From positions 127,075 to 191,074 of the forward strand of contig CAJUOU010000003.1 in NCBI GenBank assembly GCA_910588545.1: 64,000 nucleotides of DNA, read 5' to 3'. Below, piece after piece: positions 39,356 through 47,393 of this stretch. The stretch comes from an uncultured Christensenellaceae bacterium. GTDB taxonomy: Bacteria; Bacillota; Clostridia; Christensenellales; UBA3700. The notes beneath the pieces were generated by a model. That model saw only the letters and a list, made by a program, of their open reading frames with translations. It was not told the DNA's origin and did not search any database. Made by a program: the position numbers and the translations under genes. Positions within the stretch are counted from its first letter, which is position 1, and each line of letters starts with the position of its first letter.

Positions 39356-39907
39356 ATGTGTGAAAATGAATTATTGCCATCCGAAGACCAAATAAATATG
39401 ATGAATAAGGAATATAACGAAATTACAAGAAGACGCGAGCTTATGTGCGAAAATTGCGAAAAATATAAAAGCAATATAAACGGTTACCGACCTGTGGCTC
39501 TTTGCAAAAGTGCCAAATGCGGTACTGACCCAAAACAAAAAAAATTGTTCGAACGTATATACTTTGCCGAACAAGATTTGATAATGGCTTTAAGACAGTT
39601 GTTCACAATAGCTCCGCTTGCCGCAAAAGACGATATCGCCGATGTAATAAAACTTAAAAAAGCCACATCGACATTATCGCTAAAATGCTACTATGCGGTG
39701 TCCGACAAACAAATCAGTTATGCACCTATACTAAGCCACGAAGAAGACTATTGCAAGCTTTTAAGGCATATTGTCACAATGCAAAAACAGTTGCTATTAA
39801 TGCTTAATAAAGCAAAATATATGTGCGCACACAGTAAAAAAATGATTAAAAACGAATGGACAGCAAGCTATATTTTAACAACAATAAGCATATATTGCAG
39901 ATATTAA
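39356..39907 (+). CDS. uncharacterised Cys-rich helical protein
   Basis: A 183-residue protein I do not recognise. It has an N-terminal cysteine set (MCENELL, LMCENCEKY, ALCKSAKCG) that could bind metal, followed by a long helical region (residues about 60-165) without signal peptide. The start at 39356 follows AAGGGGG, a strong ribosome binding site, and a terminator follows the stop, so the gene looks real and is expressed alone. It is divergent from ade. Confidence 0.65.
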   Translation: MCENELLPSEDQINMMNKEYNEITRRRELMCENCEKYKSNINGYRPVALCKSAKCGTDPKQKKLFERIYFAEQDLIMALRQLFTIAPLAAKDDIADVIKLKKATSTLSLKCYYAVSDKQISYAPILSHEEDYCKLLRHIVTMQKQLLLMLNKAKYMCAHSKKMIKNEWTASYILTTISIYCRY

Positions 39908-39923
39908 TTTACAAAAACACTTC

Positions 39924-39953
39924 AAAAATCGGCACTAATGTGCCGATTTTTTT
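39924..39953 (+). terminator. terminator after the Cys-rich protein gene
   Basis: AAAAATCGGCAC and GTGCCGATTTTT (39924-39935 and 39940-39951) with a four-base loop and T run. Its left arm reads CAAAAATCGGCACTAAT, a variant of the recurring motif. Confidence 0.9.
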
Positions 39954-40041
39954 ATTTCAAACTAAATTTTTCAAATATATTACTTTATCTTAGGCAAGTA
40001 TTTTGAACTATAATTTTTAAAAAGCAATAAAATAATTATTT

Positions 40042-41433
40042 TTAAAGCTTTTTAAGCTCGTAACCTTCTTTGCTGTCAAGCACGCTGTATCCCATTTCTT
40101 TGATTTTACCCCTCAATTCGTCAGCTTTCGCCCAATCTTTTTGTTGTTTTGCAAGTAATCTTTCCTCTGCCAAAGCAACTACCTCGTCAGGAACGTCAGT
40201 GCCATTTTTCTTTATATACTCTTCTGCTTTATCAAGTGACAAACCTAAAACTTTATCCATTTGCAATGCCAATTTATAAACATCCGAACACAATGGTAAT
40301 TTTGTCATTTTCCAAAGCACTCCAAGTGCCATAGGAATGTTTATATCGTCATTTATAGCATTGTCAAATTCTTGTTTAAACTCGTTCAAAGTATCTTGGT
40401 CAACCAAAGCCAAGCCATAGCTGTGACTCCTTAAAATACCGCACAACCTTTCGTAAGAAACTTTTGCAGCATCCATACCGTCAAAAGTGAAATTCAACTT
40501 TTTCCTGTAGTGCGCATTTAAGCAGAAATAACGGAAAACCATAGGGCTGTAACCCATTTGCTCAAGTTGCGCAATAGTATAGGTATTGCCCAAACTTTTG
40601 CTCATTTTACCATTATCTACAAGCATAAATTCGCCGTGCATCCAATAGTCTACAGATTTTCTGCCTGTCAAAGCCTCGTTTTGAGCAATCTCGTTTTCGT
40701 GATGTACAGGTATATGGTCCACACCGCCCGTATGAATATCAAAAACCTCTCCCAAATACTTTTGGCTCATTGCCGAACATTCGATATGCCAACCGGGGTA
40801 TCCCATTCCCCAAGGACTTGGCCATTGTTGGATATGGTTAGGGTCAGCTTTTTTCCAAACGGCAAAATCTTGTGGATTGCGTTTTTCCGAGTTTACCTCT
40901 ACCCTTGCACCTGCAATTTGCTCATCTAAATTTAACCTAGATAGCTCCCCGTATTTAGGAAATTTACTAATGTCAAAATACACGCCGTCACTTGTTTCGT
41001 AAGCAAAGCCCGCATCCACAAGTCTTTGCACATACTGAATCATATCGTCGATATGCTCGGTTGCTTTTGCGATAATTTCGGGCAAACCGATATTAAGCTT
41101 TGCAAGGTCAGTCATAAAAATGTTAGTATAATAATCGGCAATCTCCTTAGGCGTTTTGCCTGTTTCCTTTGCCCTTTTATCCATTTTGTCCTCGCCCTCA
41201 TCTCCGTCGCTTGTCAAATGTCCGACGTCGGTTATATTCATAACTCCTTTAAGTTTGTAACCGTCATACTTCAAAACACGCCTTAACAAATCCATAAAAA
41301 CATACGTTCTCAAATTTCCGATATGTGCGTAGTTATACACTGTCGGACCGCAGGAATACATTGTGATTTCCCCTTTGTTAAGCTCGTTAAAATCTTCCTT
41401 TTTTCTACTTAAAGTGTTGTATACTTTTAACAT
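40042..41433 (-). CDS. cysS: cysteinyl-tRNA synthetase
   Basis: Class I synthetase charging tRNA-Cys. The 463-residue protein shows the HIGH-type motif YNYAHIGNLRT, the KMSKS motif in GKMSKSLGN, and zinc ligands (Cys in YSCGPTVYN, CSAMS, His in HHENE). The C-terminal anticodon-binding helix bundle is present. It follows cysE by 42 bp, in an operon controlled by a Cys T-box. Ribosome binding site AGGAGAT. Confidence 0.97.
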   Translation of the reverse strand: MLKVYNTLSRKKEDFNELNKGEITMYSCGPTVYNYAHIGNLRTYVFMDLLRRVLKYDGYKLKGVMNITDVGHLTSDGDEGEDKMDKRAKETGKTPKEIADYYTNIFMTDLAKLNIGLPEIIAKATEHIDDMIQYVQRLVDAGFAYETSDGVYFDISKFPKYGELSRLNLDEQIAGARVEVNSEKRNPQDFAVWKKADPNHIQQWPSPWGMGYPGWHIECSAMSQKYLGEVFDIHTGGVDHIPVHHENEIAQNEALTGRKSVDYWMHGEFMLVDNGKMSKSLGNTYTIAQLEQMGYSPMVFRYFCLNAHYRKKLNFTFDGMDAAKVSYERLCGILRSHSYGLALVDQDTLNEFKQEFDNAINDDINIPMALGVLWKMTKLPLCSDVYKLALQMDKVLGLSLDKAEEYIKKNGTDVPDEVVALAEERLLAKQQKDWAKADELRGKIKEMGYSVLDSKEGYELKKL

Positions 41434-41475
41434 TTCGATATCTCCTAAACTAAAATATATTTATTGCTGTTGTTA

Positions 41476-42195
41476 TCAATTTTCTTGTTTTTCTTTGTTT
41501 TTTTCTCTTTTTTCCACAAGCATTTGCAAATAAGCCTCATCCTCTATAACCTCGGTGTTGCAAATGGAATACTTGCAAGACTCAATACCCAATTTTTCTT
41601 CCAATACGGCAAGCCTTTTGCAAACTCTTTGAAACTCTTGCAAAATAGGGTCAGGCACATTTTGATTAAGGTCAATTTTAGTTTCATGCCTTTTTACTAT
41701 TCTGCCGGGAACACCCACAACAGTACTGTGTGACGGAACGTCTTTTAAAACAACCGAGCCCGCACCGATTTTGCTATACTCCCCGATATTAATAGGCCCA
41801 AGTACCTTTGCACCACTGCTTATCATACAATTATTACCTATAGTTGGGTGTCTTTTACCTATATCTTTACCCGTACCGCCAAGTGTTACCCCTTGATAAA
41901 TCGTAACATTGTCGCCTATCTCGCAAGTTTCGCCTATAACAACGCCAACACCATGGTCAATAAAAACACCTTGACCGATTTTTGCGGCAGGATGAATATC
42001 CACGCCTGTTTTTCTCCTTGTTTTTGCAGAAATAAGCTCTGCAATGCCAACCATTTTATGCCTGTAAAACCAATTTGCACGCCTATGCCTACGGATAGCC
42101 CTAAAACCACCATAAGTCAAAAAAACTATTAATTTACTTGTTGCAGCGGGGTCTCTATCCATAACCGCTTGCAAATCACTTTTAAACTGTTTCAT
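41476..42195 (-). CDS. cysE: serine O-acetyltransferase
   Basis: Makes O-acetylserine for cysteine synthesis. I use the ATG at 42195 (MKQFKSDLQAVMDRDPAA), six bases after GAGG; the in-frame TTG four codons upstream overlaps that site. The 239-residue protein has the left-handed beta-helix hexapeptide repeats (GVDIHPAAKIGQGVFIDHGVGVVIGETCEIGDNV) and the catalytic His in FIDHG plus the CoA-site KRHPTIG. The C-terminal about 45 residues extend beyond the short Firmicutes enzyme and are Lys/Glu-rich. It heads the cysE-cysS operon. Confidence 0.95.
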   Translation of the reverse strand: MKQFKSDLQAVMDRDPAATSKLIVFLTYGGFRAIRRHRRANWFYRHKMVGIAELISAKTRRKTGVDIHPAAKIGQGVFIDHGVGVVIGETCEIGDNVTIYQGVTLGGTGKDIGKRHPTIGNNCMISSGAKVLGPINIGEYSKIGAGSVVLKDVPSHSTVVGVPGRIVKRHETKIDLNQNVPDPILQEFQRVCKRLAVLEEKLGIESCKYSICNTEVIEDEAYLQMLVEKREKNKEKQEN

Positions 42196-42401
42196 AATAT
42201 ACCTCAAATACCATATTAGACTAACTCAATCAAATTTATTACTACGCAACTACCATAAAACAACTTTTATATATCTTTTATTACCACATACCTAAAAATA
42301 GTTGCAACAATTTTTAACAGTGATTTTTTGTGACATTTACAAAAATACTTGTAATATAACCATATATTTTTACGTTTATAATAGTTTTTTACTTAAAATA
42401 C

Positions 42402-42645
42402 AAAAACACGGCATAACATAAAGACGCTATACCGTGATTCCACTTTAATTCAACAACAAAAAAGTTGTTCTTGTATGCAGATAACGATGCCCCGAGCGAC
42501 ATTTCCTTCGCCTGACTATGTCAACGCACTTCACAAAAGCATTTGCAAATAGGCTTCCACCCGACGGCCTATACTCTCTGTTACAATAACTTTAGCTACT
42601 CTTTTGACAATTTTGTGGCAAGCCACAACCGCCTTATCAAATTGT
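42402..42645 (-). ncRNA. T-box leader specific for tRNA-Cys, controlling cysE-cysS
   Basis: Read on the minus strand the leader has the conserved AAGAGTAGCTAAAG start (about 42604-42590), AGAGAGTATAGG (42579-42568) pairing with GGGTGGAAGCC nearby, and a Cys codon TGC in GAAGTGCG (codon at 42528-42526) as specifier. Near the 3' end AAAGTGGAATCACGG (42446-42432) matches the T-box bulge. Its UGGA fits the acceptor end of tRNA-Cys, whose discriminator base is U. A terminator, CACGGTATA with its TATGCCGTG partner and T run (42436-42402), overlaps it. Uncharged tRNA-Cys would stop termination and switch the operon on. About 200 bases of leader remain before cysE with no further element recognised. 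Confidence 0.88.
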
Positions 42646-42651
42646 AATTGA

Positions 42652-42681
42652 ATTATATCATAATATAAATATGTTTGTCAA
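42652..42681 (-). promoter_or_regulatory. promoter of the cysE-cysS T-box operon
   Basis: TTGACA (42681-42676) and TATAAT (42657-42652) on the minus strand, 18 bp apart, place the transcript start just before the T-box leader. Confidence 0.85.
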
Positions 42682-42744
42682 TACTTTTTGGTTACTTGTA
42701 CTTTGCAGCCCAAATACACATATTGTTTGAGCGTTGCAGACACT

Positions 42745-45700
42745 TTATACAAGCGATTTTATTGTTTCGCTATCGTTATAATATTTACCGCCGATAGCAA
42801 TTAATTTTACATCAGTGTAGCCATCCAAATCCGCTTTTGAGATAACCAACTCTGTTACCCCCGTACTGATTTCGTAGTCCGATTTATCCACACCCGTAAA
42901 TACCAACTTATATCTTAATGCGTTGTCTACTTTATTCCAACTAAACACATAGTTGTCGCCGTCCATCTTAATTTCAAGCGATGGAGCAGCCAAATCAACA
43001 TTTATAGGGTCGAACTTGGCATAAGCTTTAGCACTTGAATTAATACCATCTACACTGCTTTTTGCTACAATGATTATAGAGTGGTTACCGGGAGTAGTAA
43101 GCAAACTAGCAAACTTAGCCTCACCGCTCAAATTAAAGGAAATTTCCTCCCCTGCTTTAACATTGTCATTTTTAATAGTCATTACAATACCATCAAAAAC
43201 TATCTCGTAAGTTTCGGCAAAATGCACTGCTTTAAAAGTCAAAACATACTCATTGTTGTTATTTTTATCAACCTTTGGAGTTCCTACTTTATCAAGTGTG
43301 ATATAGTGTGTGTGTTGTGTAAAGTAAGGGTCGCTATCTCTTATAAATTCGGGCTCGTCAGAGCGCAATACAATTTTAATCGAGTGGTTGCCTACAGTGT
43401 TTAAAACAGTTCCCAAATCAAATACGTAGTTCGGTATACCATCGCTGTCCCTGTCTATTGCAAATTCCAAAGGAGTTTCCGCGTTATCAATAGTTACCAA
43501 AACTTTGGTAGCTAAACTATCGATAGAAGAAAGTTCAAGCGTAGCTTTATCGCCGACTCTTTCGATAACTGCAAATTGAGGAGTCTCAAGCCAATCTATA
43601 TATTTTTCGTTTTGAACATTGATAATCAATGCGTTATTATCTTTCAAACTCTCTTTACTTATCCAAACAGTGTTGGTGCCGATGATTTTTTTGAAACCGC
43701 CGTTTTCACTTACGTAAACAAGTTTACCGCCACTGATTGTACCAAGTTCGCCGCTATTAAAATTGTTGTAAGTAAAGCCTACCAATCTTAGTTCCGATTG
43801 CTCGTCCAATACTGCATTACCAATATCGCTGTTTGCACGAACACGCGCATTTTGCAAATTAATGTCGATTTTTGTAGCTTTATTAAATGTAATATCCGAA
43901 TTTACGGCATTAATACTACTTATATTTTCGCCAAAAGCTAGTTGGTCAAAAACGACTTTACTACTTCTTATATTAAACGAATTGTTTGCTTGAATACTAC
44001 CTATAGAATTGCCTTGAGCAATGCTGTCAAACTCGATATCATTAGCAGAGACATTTGTCAAAATAGTTATTGTATTTGCATTTTTTATTAACAATTTGCC
44101 GTTAACGGTAATTTTACCACCCAAAGTATACTCTTTGCCCGACTTAACACCAAGCGTCATAGCACCGCCTTTAGGGTTTTCCAACGTAAGGTTACCATTT
44201 ACTGTCAAAGTTTTTTTGTTTAAATCCACATTTAAACCAAGTGTCAAATCGCCGTCAACCGTTATATCCTTTTCCAAATAATACAGTTCCTTTTTGTCCT
44301 TGATAGGCTTTGCAAAATCTTCCGCGCTGCTTATCAATACTTTAGGCGCATTAATAACCAAAATAGGTGTTAAAACAGATACCAAAATAACAACCGCAAG
44401 CACAGCAACGGCAATTAAAATTGTAATAAGCTTTTTCTTTTTAGGGGAAGCTTTGCCTTTTTTATCCCCGCCTTTCTTTTTGCCATTTTTATCTGTGCTT
44501 TGCTCATCGCCCTCACTGTTTTGCTCAATAGGGTCGATTTTTGTTGCATTTTCCGTAGTACTATCATCTACGATAACTATATCGCTGTTTGCATCTTTAA
44601 CTTCGTCATTGCTGTTTTGTTTGTCAACAGGAATATCGCTTTCTTTGTCAACCACTTGGTCGTTAACGTTATCAACTTCTGCGACACTTTCATTTATCTC
44701 CTGCTCTTCCAAATCATTTTGCTCGTCTATTACAGCATCGATATTATCTTTTTCTTGCATATCTTCTTCCTTTTGCAAAAACAAATCTACCAATTCATCG
44801 CCCGAATTTAGCATAATTCCTGTTTTTGCACATTCACTTTCAGTATATGCAGAAACACCTTGTTTAATACAAGTGCTGTCGTAAATAATAAACGGAATAG
44901 GCTCACTGCTGTGAGTTTTTGTGACAAGCGGTGTTGGATGGTCAGGGCATACCAAAATACGCAAGTCCTCGTCCTCGAGCTCGCTCAAAATATATGCTAC
45001 AACCTTTTCGTCAATAAGCTCGATAGATTTTACCTTGCCTTTGCTATCTCCTTGATGTCCGCACTCATCAGGCGCCTCCATGTGAAGATATACATAGTCA
45101 AAGCCGTCGCGTATAGCTTGCACGCAAGCTTGTGCTTTACCCGCAAAATTGGTATGTACAGTGCCTGTAGCACCCTCTACTTCTATAATTTCCATACCGC
45201 TTGCAATGCCTATGCCTTTTAGCAAATCGACAGCGGAAATCACAGCACCCTTCAAGCCGCGTAAGCTCTCAAAGTTAGGAAGAGTAGGTTTGCTACCCTC
45301 TCCCCATAGCCAAATGCTGTTTGCAGGGTTTTTACCGTCTGCTATCCTTTTTAAATTTATAGGGTGGTCTTTTAAAATATCATACGACTTAACCATAAGG
45401 TCAAGCATTTTATCTCCGTAAAGACCTTTTGGCAAGTAATCGCCAATAACTTTACCGCTAATGTCATGCGGAGGTGTGTATTCCGTACCGCGCTCGCCGT
45501 TATGTTTAATCAAACAGTGTCTGTAACTTACACCGCTGTAAAAAGCAAACTCGTCATCTCCAAGCGCCTCTTGAACAAAGCTGATAAGCTCTGCTGCCTC
45601 TTCGGTAGAAATTTCGCCCGCACTGTAGTCCAGCATGCTTTTATCTGCATAGTTTTCTTCCTCGGACAAAGTAACAAGGTTACATCTTACAGCCAAATCA

Positions 45701-45969
45701 CTGTCCGCCATATCAACACCTATACTTAGTGCCTCCAAAGGTGACCTGCCGCTGTAATACTTTAACGGAGAATATCCCATAACCGACAAATTGGCAACAT
45801 CACTGCCGGGTTTTATGCCGTCGGGAACAGTCTTGCACATACCGCAAATTGCCTTTTGTGCCAAGCTGTCAATATTAGGCTTGTATGCAACCTCAAGAGG
45901 GGTCATACCGCCTAGTGCGTCCGATGGCATATCTGCCATTCCGTCCCCTAAAATCACAATATATTTCAT
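42745..45969 (-). CDS. phosphoglycerate mutase (ApgM-type) fused to a transmembrane helix and a large predicted extracellular region
   Basis: One continuous 1074-codon frame. The ATG at 45969 (MKYIVILGDGMAD) is chosen by family start and the GGTAGGT site. Residues 1-about 402 are a full cofactor-independent phosphoglycerate mutase of the archaeal type. They keep GDGMADMP, the catalytic Ser in KPGSDVANLS, HMEAPDECGHQGD and PDHPTP metal ligands. Residues about 403-494 are an acidic, disordered Asp/Glu/Asn linker. About 495-513 are basic (KKKGGDKKGKASPKKKK). About 514-541 form one hydrophobic helix. The rest (about 542-1074) has beta-strand repeats, first beta-helix-like (DGDLTLGLNVDLNKKTLTVN), then three fibronectin-like units. 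Topology by the positive-inside rule puts the enzyme in the cytoplasm and the C-terminal region outside. The fusion is unusual; enzyme activity is likely, the outer role unknown. Confidence 0.88.
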   Translation of the reverse strand: MKYIVILGDGMADMPSDALGGMTPLEVAYKPNIDSLAQKAICGMCKTVPDGIKPGSDVANLSVMGYSPLKYYSGRSPLEALSIGVDMADSDLAVRCNLVTLSEEENYADKSMLDYSAGEISTEEAAELISFVQEALGDDEFAFYSGVSYRHCLIKHNGERGTEYTPPHDISGKVIGDYLPKGLYGDKMLDLMVKSYDILKDHPINLKRIADGKNPANSIWLWGEGSKPTLPNFESLRGLKGAVISAVDLLKGIGIASGMEIIEVEGATGTVHTNFAGKAQACVQAIRDGFDYVYLHMEAPDECGHQGDSKGKVKSIELIDEKVVAYILSELEDEDLRILVCPDHPTPLVTKTHSSEPIPFIIYDSTCIKQGVSAYTESECAKTGIMLNSGDELVDLFLQKEEDMQEKDNIDAVIDEQNDLEEQEINESVAEVDNVNDQVVDKESDIPVDKQNSNDEVKDANSDIVIVDDSTTENATKIDPIEQNSEGDEQSTDKNGKKKGGDKKGKASPKKKKLITILIAVAVLAVVILVSVLTPILVINAPKVLISSAEDFAKPIKDKKELYYLEKDITVDGDLTLGLNVDLNKKTLTVNGNLTLENPKGGAMTLGVKSGKEYTLGGKITVNGKLLIKNANTITILTNVSANDIEFDSIAQGNSIGSIQANNSFNIRSSKVVFDQLAFGENISSINAVNSDITFNKATKIDINLQNARVRANSDIGNAVLDEQSELRLVGFTYNNFNSGELGTISGGKLVYVSENGGFKKIIGTNTVWISKESLKDNNALIINVQNEKYIDWLETPQFAVIERVGDKATLELSSIDSLATKVLVTIDNAETPLEFAIDRDSDGIPNYVFDLGTVLNTVGNHSIKIVLRSDEPEFIRDSDPYFTQHTHYITLDKVGTPKVDKNNNNEYVLTFKAVHFAETYEIVFDGIVMTIKNDNVKAGEEISFNLSGEAKFASLLTTPGNHSIIIVAKSSVDGINSSAKAYAKFDPINVDLAAPSLEIKMDGDNYVFSWNKVDNALRYKLVFTGVDKSDYEISTGVTELVISKADLDGYTDVKLIAIGGKYYNDSETIKSLV

Positions 45970-46204
45970 ATCATACCTACCTTTGGCATACGCCAAAAAA
46001 GATTTTTTGTTGTTTAAATGTATGTATTAATTATATTTATTAAAAATACCATATAAACAAAATAGCATCTAACATATTATATTAATATTATAATAAGTAT
46101 ATAAATACAATTATATTTTATTTATACATTTTAATTATACACTCAAATAACCATTAAGTCAAGAAAATTAAATATCGCAAGTAAACGTAAGCCAAAACAT
46201 CTTT
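45970..46204. other. AT-rich intergenic stretch upstream of the ApgM fusion gene
   Basis: Very AT-rich; must contain the promoter of the fusion gene on the minus strand. No clear promoter, gene or hairpin could be singled out before the repeat at 46205. Confidence 0.5.
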
Positions 46205-46246
46205 CTTGGACGGTTGTTGGACAGTTTGTTGAACGGTATGCAAAAA
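46205..46246. repeat. 42-bp direct repeat, copy 1, left of the Fic gene
   Basis: Matches 47295-47336 in the same direction at 36 of 42 positions without gaps. It is built of three about 12-bp units of the type TTGAACGGTATG and ends in GCAAAAA, which is the T run (minus strand) of the terminator that follows the Fic gene. Confidence 0.8.
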
Positions 46247-46265
46247 GCACCTACTAATTAGGTGC
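46242..46265 (-). terminator. terminator after the Fic gene
   Basis: GCACCTA and TAGGTGC (46247-46253 and 46259-46265) around a five-base loop; on the minus strand TTTTT follows. About 12 bases after the Fic stop. Confidence 0.85.
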
Positions 46266-46276
46266 TTTTTTAGATT

Positions 46277-47242
46277 TTACTTTTTATAATACTTTTGATT
46301 ACGATTGTTTGGCATATCGGGATAAGTCATAGCGATTAAGCCTTTTTCTAATGCAGGTTTCAAATAACTTTCGCGGAGAGTTTGCTTACGAGTAAGCCCA
46401 AGTTTAGCCATAAGTTCATTTGCACTTTGTGGTTCGTAATCGATTACACCCATTAATCGTTCAATATTTTCAGGAAGTTTTTCGTCTTTCAGCTCACAAA
46501 GGCTATCGTAAATAATTTGCAACAAAAATTCCACAAATACGCTTGAATCCACACTGCTATCGGCACAAGCAAGACATTTGTAATATTCCTTTTGCCTTGA
46601 TTTTATAAGAGTTTCTATAGGCAAATAAATGAATATAGGATGATAAGTAGATAAAAGCAAAGTTTGCCACAAACGCCCCATCCTGCCATTTCCGTCTTGA
46701 AAAGGATGTATAAATTCAAACTCATAATGAAAAACACATGACTTTATTAAAATATGCAGTTCGCTTTGTTCAACCCATTGCAAAAGGTTATGAATATGCC
46801 CTTTTACCATGTGTGCAGGTGGAGCTAAATGCACAAGCCTATCTCCCTCAAAAACACCTACACTACCTGTACGAAATTTGCCTGCCTCGCATACAAGCGA
46901 TTGCATCATTAACTTATGTGCTTGTAGCAAATCAGAAATACTGTAAGGATTAAAAGATAAAATATGTTCGTATGCCTCAAAAGCATTTTTAACTTCCTGT
47001 ATTTCAGACGGCATACCCAATATTCTTTTACCATTTACAATGGCCGTAACCTGCTCAATACTTAAAGTATTATTTTCTATAGCTAGCGACGAATGAATTG
47101 TTTTTATCCGATTTTCGCGACGTAAACGAATATCTGGAACAGGTCTATTGTCATATTTAAATTTTCCTATTATTTCGCTTATTTTAGCCACTAAGTTAAC
47201 AATTTTTGTATTTAAATTAAAAGGCGGTTTATACTCTTCCAT
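46277..47242 (-). CDS. Fic domain protein with N-terminal inhibitory motif
   Basis: A 321-residue cytoplasmic Fic protein, of the family that transfers AMP (or another phosphate-containing group) to target proteins. The catalytic motif HPFQDGNGRMGR (179-190) is complete. The flap before it (GSVGVFEGDRLVHLAPP) is present. Residues 51-57 (SSLAIEN) match the inhibitory helix motif (S/T)xxxE(G/N), so activity would be self-restrained. The C-terminal part (about 255-321) is a winged-helix-like region typical for the large bacterial class. Flanked by two 42-bp repeats; no antitoxin gene next to it. Target unknown. Confidence 0.92.
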   Translation of the reverse strand: MEEYKPPFNLNTKIVNLVAKISEIIGKFKYDNRPVPDIRLRRENRIKTIHSSLAIENNTLSIEQVTAIVNGKRILGMPSEIQEVKNAFEAYEHILSFNPYSISDLLQAHKLMMQSLVCEAGKFRTGSVGVFEGDRLVHLAPPAHMVKGHIHNLLQWVEQSELHILIKSCVFHYEFEFIHPFQDGNGRMGRLWQTLLLSTYHPIFIYLPIETLIKSRQKEYYKCLACADSSVDSSVFVEFLLQIIYDSLCELKDEKLPENIERLMGVIDYEPQSANELMAKLGLTRKQTLRESYLKPALEKGLIAMTYPDMPNNRNQKYYKK

Positions 47243-47294
47243 AAAAAATCTCCTTATATATATATTACCATATTACAAAAATATAGTCAACTAT

Positions 47295-47336
47295 CTTGAA
47301 CGGTTGTTGAACGGTATGTTGAACGACATGCAAAAA
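47295..47336. repeat. 42-bp direct repeat, copy 2, right of the Fic gene
   Basis: Units TTGAACGGTTG, TTGAACGGTATG, TTGAACGACATG then CAAAAA. Same arrangement as copy 1: it begins at the T run (minus strand) of a terminator, here that of the large surface protein gene, and extends away from it towards the Fic gene start. Confidence 0.8.
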
Positions 47337-47357
47337 CTCCCGACATAAATCGGGAGT
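47332..47357 (-). terminator. terminator after the large surface protein gene
   Basis: ACTCCCGA and TCGGGAGT (47336-47343 and 47350-47357) around a six-base loop, followed on the minus strand by TTTTT. The stem is GC-rich and strong. Confidence 0.88.
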
Positions 47358-47393
47358 TTTGTATGTTTATAAATTAACTATGGAAAGTTTTTA

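Noticed and set aside
44294..44884. 196-codon Ser-rich plus-strand frame
   Set aside because: It mirrors the acidic Asp/Glu/Asn linker and lysine-rich patch of the minus-strand fusion gene; composition artefact.
42745..45969. Possibility that the ApgM fusion is two genes joined by a sequencing error
   Set aside because: The linker is long, of consistent low-complexity acidic composition in one frame, leads into a proper basic-patch/helix pair, and no ribosome binding site with a start codon lies at the junction.
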